Source of the DNA: Betaproteobacteria bacterium
GTDB lineage: Bacteria > Pseudomonadota > Gammaproteobacteria > Burkholderiales > Usitatibacteraceae
DNA: 8,861 bases
Assembly (NCBI GenBank): GCA_003105245.1
Contig: PQAI01000104.1
Location: 6,106-14,966, forward strand
Direction: 5' to 3'
Of the stretch, positions 5,755 through 8,861 are shown piece by piece. The position numbers and the translations under genes were made by a program. The notes under the pieces are model-generated. The model searched no databases, was not told where the DNA came from, and saw only the letters and a list, made by a program, of their open reading frames with translations. Each line of letters starts with the position of its first letter. Position 1 is the first letter of the stretch.

Positions 5755-7548
5755 TTAGCGCACCTGCACCTTGGCGAGTTCCTGGCCGTCCGGCGAGATC
5801 ACGTGGCTCGCGCAGGCGAGGCACGGGTCGAAGCTGTGGATGGTGCGCAGGATCTCGAGCGGATGCTCCGGCTTGGCCATCGGCGTGTTCATGAGGCTCG
5901 CCTCGAAGGCGCCGATCTGGTTCTTGGCGTCGCGCGGGCCGCCGTTCCACGTGGTGGGCACGATGCACTGGTAGTTCTCGATCTTCGTGTCCTTGATCTT
6001 GATCCAGTGCCCGAGCGCGCCGCGCGGGGCCTCGCAGAAGCCGGCGCCCTTGGCCTCCTTCGGCCAGGTCGAGGGTTCCCACTTGTCCACGTTGGCGGTG
6101 TCGAGCTTGCCGGCCTTGATGTTGGCCATGAGCTTGCCGAAGAAGTACTTCATCTTGTGCGCGGCCCAGGTGCACTCGAGCCCGCGCGCCGCGGTGCGGC
6201 CCAGCGTCGAGAAGAGCGCCTCGAGCGGGACGTCGAGCTTCTTGAGCACCATGTCCACGGGCTCCTTGAACTCCGGGTTGCCCGAGGCGTAGCCGATGAT
6301 GTAGCGGGCGAGCGGGCCCACCTCCACCGGCTGGCCCATGAAGCGCGGGGCCTTGACCCACGAGTACTTGGCGCTCTCGTCGATCTGCTCGATGTTGGTC
6401 CTGGTGCCCTTGAGGCCCTTGCCCAGCACGAAGTTGGGCTCGGTGACGCCGTCGAACGGGTGCAGGCCCTTGGACTCGTCGGCGTACTTGAACCACGAGT
6501 GGGTGACGAACTCCTGGATCTGCGCCGGGTCCTTGAGGTCCACGCCGAGGATCTTCTTCAGGTCGCCGCCCAGGATCGCGCCGCGCGGCATCAGGAGCGA
6601 CTTGTTCGACTGGTCGTTCGCGATGTCCGGGAACTCGCCGTAGGAGAGCACGTTGGTCGACGCGAGCCCGTTGCCGATGGCGCCCCAGTGCTTGTAGAAC
6701 GAGGCGATCGCGAGGAGATCCGGGATGTAGACGTTGTCGATGAAGGCGATGGTGTCGTCGATGATCTTGGACACCATGTTCAGGCGCTCCATGTTGATCG
6801 CGCCCACCGCGCCCGTGCGGTCGACGTTGATCGAGCACGGGACCCCGCCCACCAGCCAGTTCGGGTGCGGGTTCTTGCCGCCGAAGATGGTCTGGATCTT
6901 CACGATCTCCTTCTGGAAGTCCAGGGCCTCGAGGTAGTGGCCCACCGCCATGAGGTTCGCCTCCGGCGGCAGCTTGTAGTCGGGGTGTCCCCAGTAGCCG
7001 TTCCTGAACGGCCCCAGCTGGCCGGACTCGACGAACTTCGTGAGCCGGGAGGCGAGGTCGCGGTAGTAGCCGGGCGAGGAATTCGGCCAGCTCGAGATCG
7101 ACTGCGCGAGCTCGGAGGTCTTCTTCGGGTCGGCCTTGAGCGCCGAGACCACGTCCACCCAGTCGAGCGCGTGCAGGTGGTAGAAGTGCACCAGGTGGTC
7201 CTGCGCGTAGAGCGTGGCGTGCATCAGGTTGCGGATGATGTTCGCCGTGTCGGGGATGGCGATGCCGAGCGCGTCCTCGACCGAGCGCACCGAGGCGAGC
7301 GCGTGCACGCCCGTGCACACGCCGCAGATGCGTTCCGTGAAGGCCCACGCGTCGCGCGGGTCGCGCCCCTTGAGGATCACCTCCAGCCCGCGCCACATCG
7401 TGCCGGTGGACACGGCGTTGGTGATCTTGCCCTTCGCGTCGACGTTGCACTCGATGCGCAGGTGCCCCTCGATGCGGCAGATGGGATCGACGACGACGCG
7501 CTTTCCGCTGTTGTCGAGCTTGAAGCCTTGGGTCTCGATGACGGCCAT
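5755..7548 (-). CDS. hupL: Uptake [NiFe] hydrogenase large (catalytic) subunit
   Basis: 597-residue precursor of the subunit that holds the Ni-Fe(CN)2CO site and splits H2 (HoxG/HyaB equivalent). The N-terminal motif [10 protein letters not shown] (residues 73-82) supplies Cys75 and Cys78. The C-terminal motif DPCLACASH (574-582) supplies Cys576 and Cys579. Glu27 in RIEGH (25-29) is the conserved residue near the active site. A 15-residue tail starting at Val583 follows His582; in this family a dedicated protease removes it after nickel insertion, here presumably HupD. There is no signal peptide; the family is exported folded with the small subunit through Tat (hitchhiking on HupS). Length is usual for group 1 enzymes. 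GGGAGA precedes the ATG at 7548. No truncation or missing ligand is seen. Confidence 0.98.
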   Translation of the reverse strand: MAVIETQGFKLDNSGKRVVVDPICRIEGHLRIECNVDAKGKITNAVSTGTMWRGLEVILKGRDPRDAWAFTERICGVCTGVHALASVRSVEDALGIAIPDTANIIRNLMHATLYAQDHLVHFYHLHALDWVDVVSALKADPKKTSELAQSISSWPNSSPGYYRDLASRLTKFVESGQLGPFRNGYWGHPDYKLPPEANLMAVGHYLEALDFQKEIVKIQTIFGGKNPHPNWLVGGVPCSINVDRTGAVGAINMERLNMVSKIIDDTIAFIDNVYIPDLLAIASFYKHWGAIGNGLASTNVLSYGEFPDIANDQSNKSLLMPRGAILGGDLKKILGVDLKDPAQIQEFVTHSWFKYADESKGLHPFDGVTEPNFVLGKGLKGTRTNIEQIDESAKYSWVKAPRFMGQPVEVGPLARYIIGYASGNPEFKEPVDMVLKKLDVPLEALFSTLGRTAARGLECTWAAHKMKYFFGKLMANIKAGKLDTANVDKWEPSTWPKEAKGAGFCEAPRGALGHWIKIKDTKIENYQCIVPTTWNGGPRDAKNQIGAFEASLMNTPMAKPEHPLEILRTIHSFDPCLACASHVISPDGQELAKVQVR

Positions 7549-7560
7549 TGTCGTGTCTCC

Positions 7561-8622
7561 CTATTTCTTTTCCGAAGCACTCTTGATCGCGGTCACCGCG
7601 GCGTGCGCCACGACGGCCGCGCCGACCACGCCCGCGGCGATGGCGCCGATCTTGTCGGCGTTCGCCTCGACCCCGAAGGCCGGGATGCTCGTGAGCCGGT
7701 CGTAGAAGGAACCCTTGTCCCAGAAGCCGTCCTCGGAGCAGCCGATGCAGCCGTGGCCGGAGCCGATCGGGAAGGACACGCCCTCGTTCCAGCGCGTCGT
7801 GGAGCAGGCGTTGTAGGTCGTCGGACCCTTGCAGCCCACCTTGTACAGGCAGTAGCCGGCGCGCGCGCCCTCGTCGTCGAACTTCTCGACGAACTGGCCG
7901 GCGTCGAAGTGCGGCCGGCGGTAGCACTTGTCGTGGATGCGCTGGCTGTAGAACATCTTCGGCCGGCCCTGGCGGTCGAGCTCGGGGATGCGGTCGAAGG
8001 TGAGCACGTAGGTGACGATCGCGGTCATGACCTCGGCGATCGGCGGGCAGCCCGGCACCTTGATGATCGGCTTGTCGGTGATGACCTTGTCGATCGGCAC
8101 GGCGTTGGTCGGATTGGGCTTGGCGGCCTGCACGCACCCCCACGAGGCGCAGGAGCCCCACGCGACCACCGCCTTCGCGTCCTTGGCGTACTCCTTCAGG
8201 GCCTCCACGAAGGGCTTGCCGTAGTAGATGCAGTACATCCCGTCCTCGTTGAGGGGCGGGTTGCCCTCGACGGCGAGGATGTAGTTGCCCTTGTGCTTCT
8301 TCATCGTCTCGTGCGCGTTCTCGCGCAGCTGCTCGCCGGCGGCCGCCGAGAGCGTCATGTGGTAGTCGAGCGACAGGAGCGAGAGCACCGCGTCCTTGGC
8401 GAGCGGGTGCGCCGAGCGGATGAAGGACTCGCTGCAGCAGGTGCACTCCAGCCCCTCGATCCAGATGACCGGGGTGCGGGGCTTGGTCTCGAGCGCGTGC
8501 GCGATCTGCGGCGCGATCGTGGGCGACAGGCCCAGCGAGGCCGTGGTCAGGCTGCAGAACTTGAGGAAGCTGCGCCGCGAGATGCCCTGCCGGCGGAGCA
8601 CGTCGTAGAAGGTGTCATTCAT
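7561..8622 (-). CDS. hupS: Uptake [NiFe] hydrogenase small subunit, O2-tolerant type
   Basis: 353-residue precursor of the electron-transfer subunit (HoxK/HyaA equivalent). It carries electrons from the NiFe site through three Fe-S clusters to the cytochrome. Residues 14-21 hold the Tat motif (SRRSFLK), followed by a hydrophobic stretch and AHA-LETK; cleavage after residue 43 fits. Proximal cluster ligands are Cys60, Cys63, Cys158 and Cys192, plus the two extra cysteines Cys62 and Cys163. With a 43-residue leader these match mature positions 17, 20, 115, 149, 19 and 120 of oxygen-tolerant enzymes, so a [4Fe-3S] cluster is expected. Distal ligands are His230, Cys233, Cys258 and Cys264; medial [3Fe-4S] ligands are Cys273, Cys292 and Cys295. 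Residues about 326-347 form the C-terminal membrane anchor. The start at 8622 has GGAGG 8 nt upstream; a longer in-frame start at 8730 would bury the Tat motif. The stop is 12 nt before hupL. Identification is very secure. Confidence 0.98.
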   Translation of the reverse strand: MNDTFYDVLRRQGISRRSFLKFCSLTTASLGLSPTIAPQIAHALETKPRTPVIWIEGLECTCCSESFIRSAHPLAKDAVLSLLSLDYHMTLSAAAGEQLRENAHETMKKHKGNYILAVEGNPPLNEDGMYCIYYGKPFVEALKEYAKDAKAVVAWGSCASWGCVQAAKPNPTNAVPIDKVITDKPIIKVPGCPPIAEVMTAIVTYVLTFDRIPELDRQGRPKMFYSQRIHDKCYRRPHFDAGQFVEKFDDEGARAGYCLYKVGCKGPTTYNACSTTRWNEGVSFPIGSGHGCIGCSEDGFWDKGSFYDRLTSIPAFGVEANADKIGAIAAGVVGAAVVAHAAVTAIKSASEKK

Positions 8623-8803
8623 GGTCCTTGCCTCCGCTCTTGCGGCCGGCGAGCACGGCCGCGAACACGACCGCGATCGCGCCCAGCGCGAGGAGGTCGG
8701 CCAGGTGGTGGTAGAGGCCCTCCGCGCCATGCCCGGGGTGGCCCCAGGCGGCCGTGGACGCGGCGGCGAGAACGAGAGTGGCGAGCGCGGGTTTGAGCTT
8801 CAT
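8615..8803 (-). CDS. Small His-rich membrane peptide preceding hupS
   Basis: 62-residue protein of unknown function. Residues 1-21 look like a Sec signal peptide (two Lys, then an Ala/Leu core). A plausible cleavage after Gly21 would leave a mature N-terminus HPGHG. His22, His25, His32 and His33 would lie outside the membrane. Residues 36-53 form one hydrophobic helix, followed by a basic tail (RKSGGK), so the N-terminus is probably periplasmic. The HPGHG start resembles the beginning of HupE/UreJ-type nickel permeases, but this protein is far too short to be one (HupE has several membrane helices); homology is not established. The start at 8803 is chosen over an in-frame ATG at 8836 because an SD sequence lies directly before it. 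Its stop overlaps the hupS start by 8 nt, implying translational coupling and a hydrogenase-linked role. It could also be a hydrogenase-associated membrane or metal-binding subunit. Real gene: fairly sure; function: unknown. Confidence 0.75.
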   Translation of the reverse strand: MKLKPALATLVLAAASTAAWGHPGHGAEGLYHHLADLLALGAIAVVFAAVLAGRKSGGKDHE

Positions 8804-8807
8804 GGGG

Positions 8808-8814
8808 CCTCCTC
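8808..8814 (-). promoter_or_regulatory. Strong ribosome binding site of the first small gene
   Basis: On the minus strand GAGGAGG is followed by a CCCC spacer and ATG at 8803. This decides the start at 8803 rather than the in-frame ATG at 8836, which has no comparable purine run. The 58 bases from here to the window edge (8804-8861) hold no recognisable -35/-10 or -24/-12 promoter, so the main operon promoter probably lies beyond the window. Confidence 0.75.
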
Positions 8815-8861
8815 GGAATTGGGGGGTTCCGGACATGAAGGCGACTTTCCGCCGTGCACCC

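Noticed and set aside
4982..8446. Minus-strand open frame of about 1150 codons in another frame over hupS, hupL and hupC
   Set aside because: It is out of frame with the true genes, spans their stops and starts, and gives an Arg/Ala/Gly-rich product without domains. It is a composition artefact.
4954..8796. Plus-strand open frame of about 1280 codons opposite hupC, hupL and hupS
   Set aside because: It lies antisense to three certain genes and crosses their gaps. Its product is a low-complexity, Arg/Val/Glu/His-rich sequence with no recognisable domain. Long open frames opposite biased codons are expected in very GC-rich DNA.
8804..8861. Sigma-54 (-24/-12) promoter before the first gene, as in some hup operons
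   Set aside because: No TGGCAC-N5-TTGC-like element could be read in the 58 available bases; the promoter is probably outside the window.

Overview
The window is almost entirely one operon on the minus strand. It encodes a membrane-bound, respiratory uptake [NiFe] hydrogenase and its dedicated maturation proteins, and it runs off the left edge into hypB. Very high GC content, tightly packed genes with 4-17 nt overlaps, and a gene order identical to the hoxKGZMLOQRTV-hypAB order of Ralstonia/Cupriavidus (hupSLC-DFGHIJK-hypAB in rhizobial naming) suggest a proteobacterium, most likely a betaproteobacterium. The taxon is an inference; no rRNA or tRNA lies in the window.

Reading from right to left (5' to 3' on the minus strand): a 62-residue His-rich membrane peptide (8803-8615); the structural genes hupS (small subunit, 8622-7561), hupL (large subunit, 7548-5755) and hupC (di-haem cytochrome b, 5742-5041); a stand-alone HigA-type helix-turn-helix protein (4985-4674); a 106-nt regulatory gap with a perfect FNR/FixK-type palindrome and a hairpin; then the accessory genes hupD, hupF, hupG, hupH, hupI, hupJ, hupK, hypA and the start of hypB (4567-1).

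How they work together: HupSL oxidises H2 on the periplasmic side and HupC passes electrons to the quinone pool. HupS has all six cysteines of the oxygen-tolerant (group 1d type) proximal [4Fe-3S] cluster, plus a Tat signal. HypA and HypB deliver nickel. HupF and HupK are likely scaffolds or chaperones for the immature large subunit. HupD cleaves its C-terminal 15-residue tail after Ni insertion. HupG, HupH, HupI and HupJ serve small-subunit maturation and quality control under oxygen.

Less ordinary points: (1) an orphan HigA-family regulator sits between the structural and maturation genes; (2) just downstream of it is an internal promoter candidate, with a TTGAC-N4-GTCAA box, a -10 at class-II spacing and an 11-bp-arm hairpin; (3) a tiny HPGHG-type membrane peptide is translationally coupled to hupS; (4) a GACACCGAAACGA minisatellite fills the hypA-hypB junction and supplies the hypA stop codon; (5) HupJ carries a Tat-like SKRDFLR motif near its C-terminus. 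No gene-free stretch exceeds 300 nt and no credible plus-strand gene was found.
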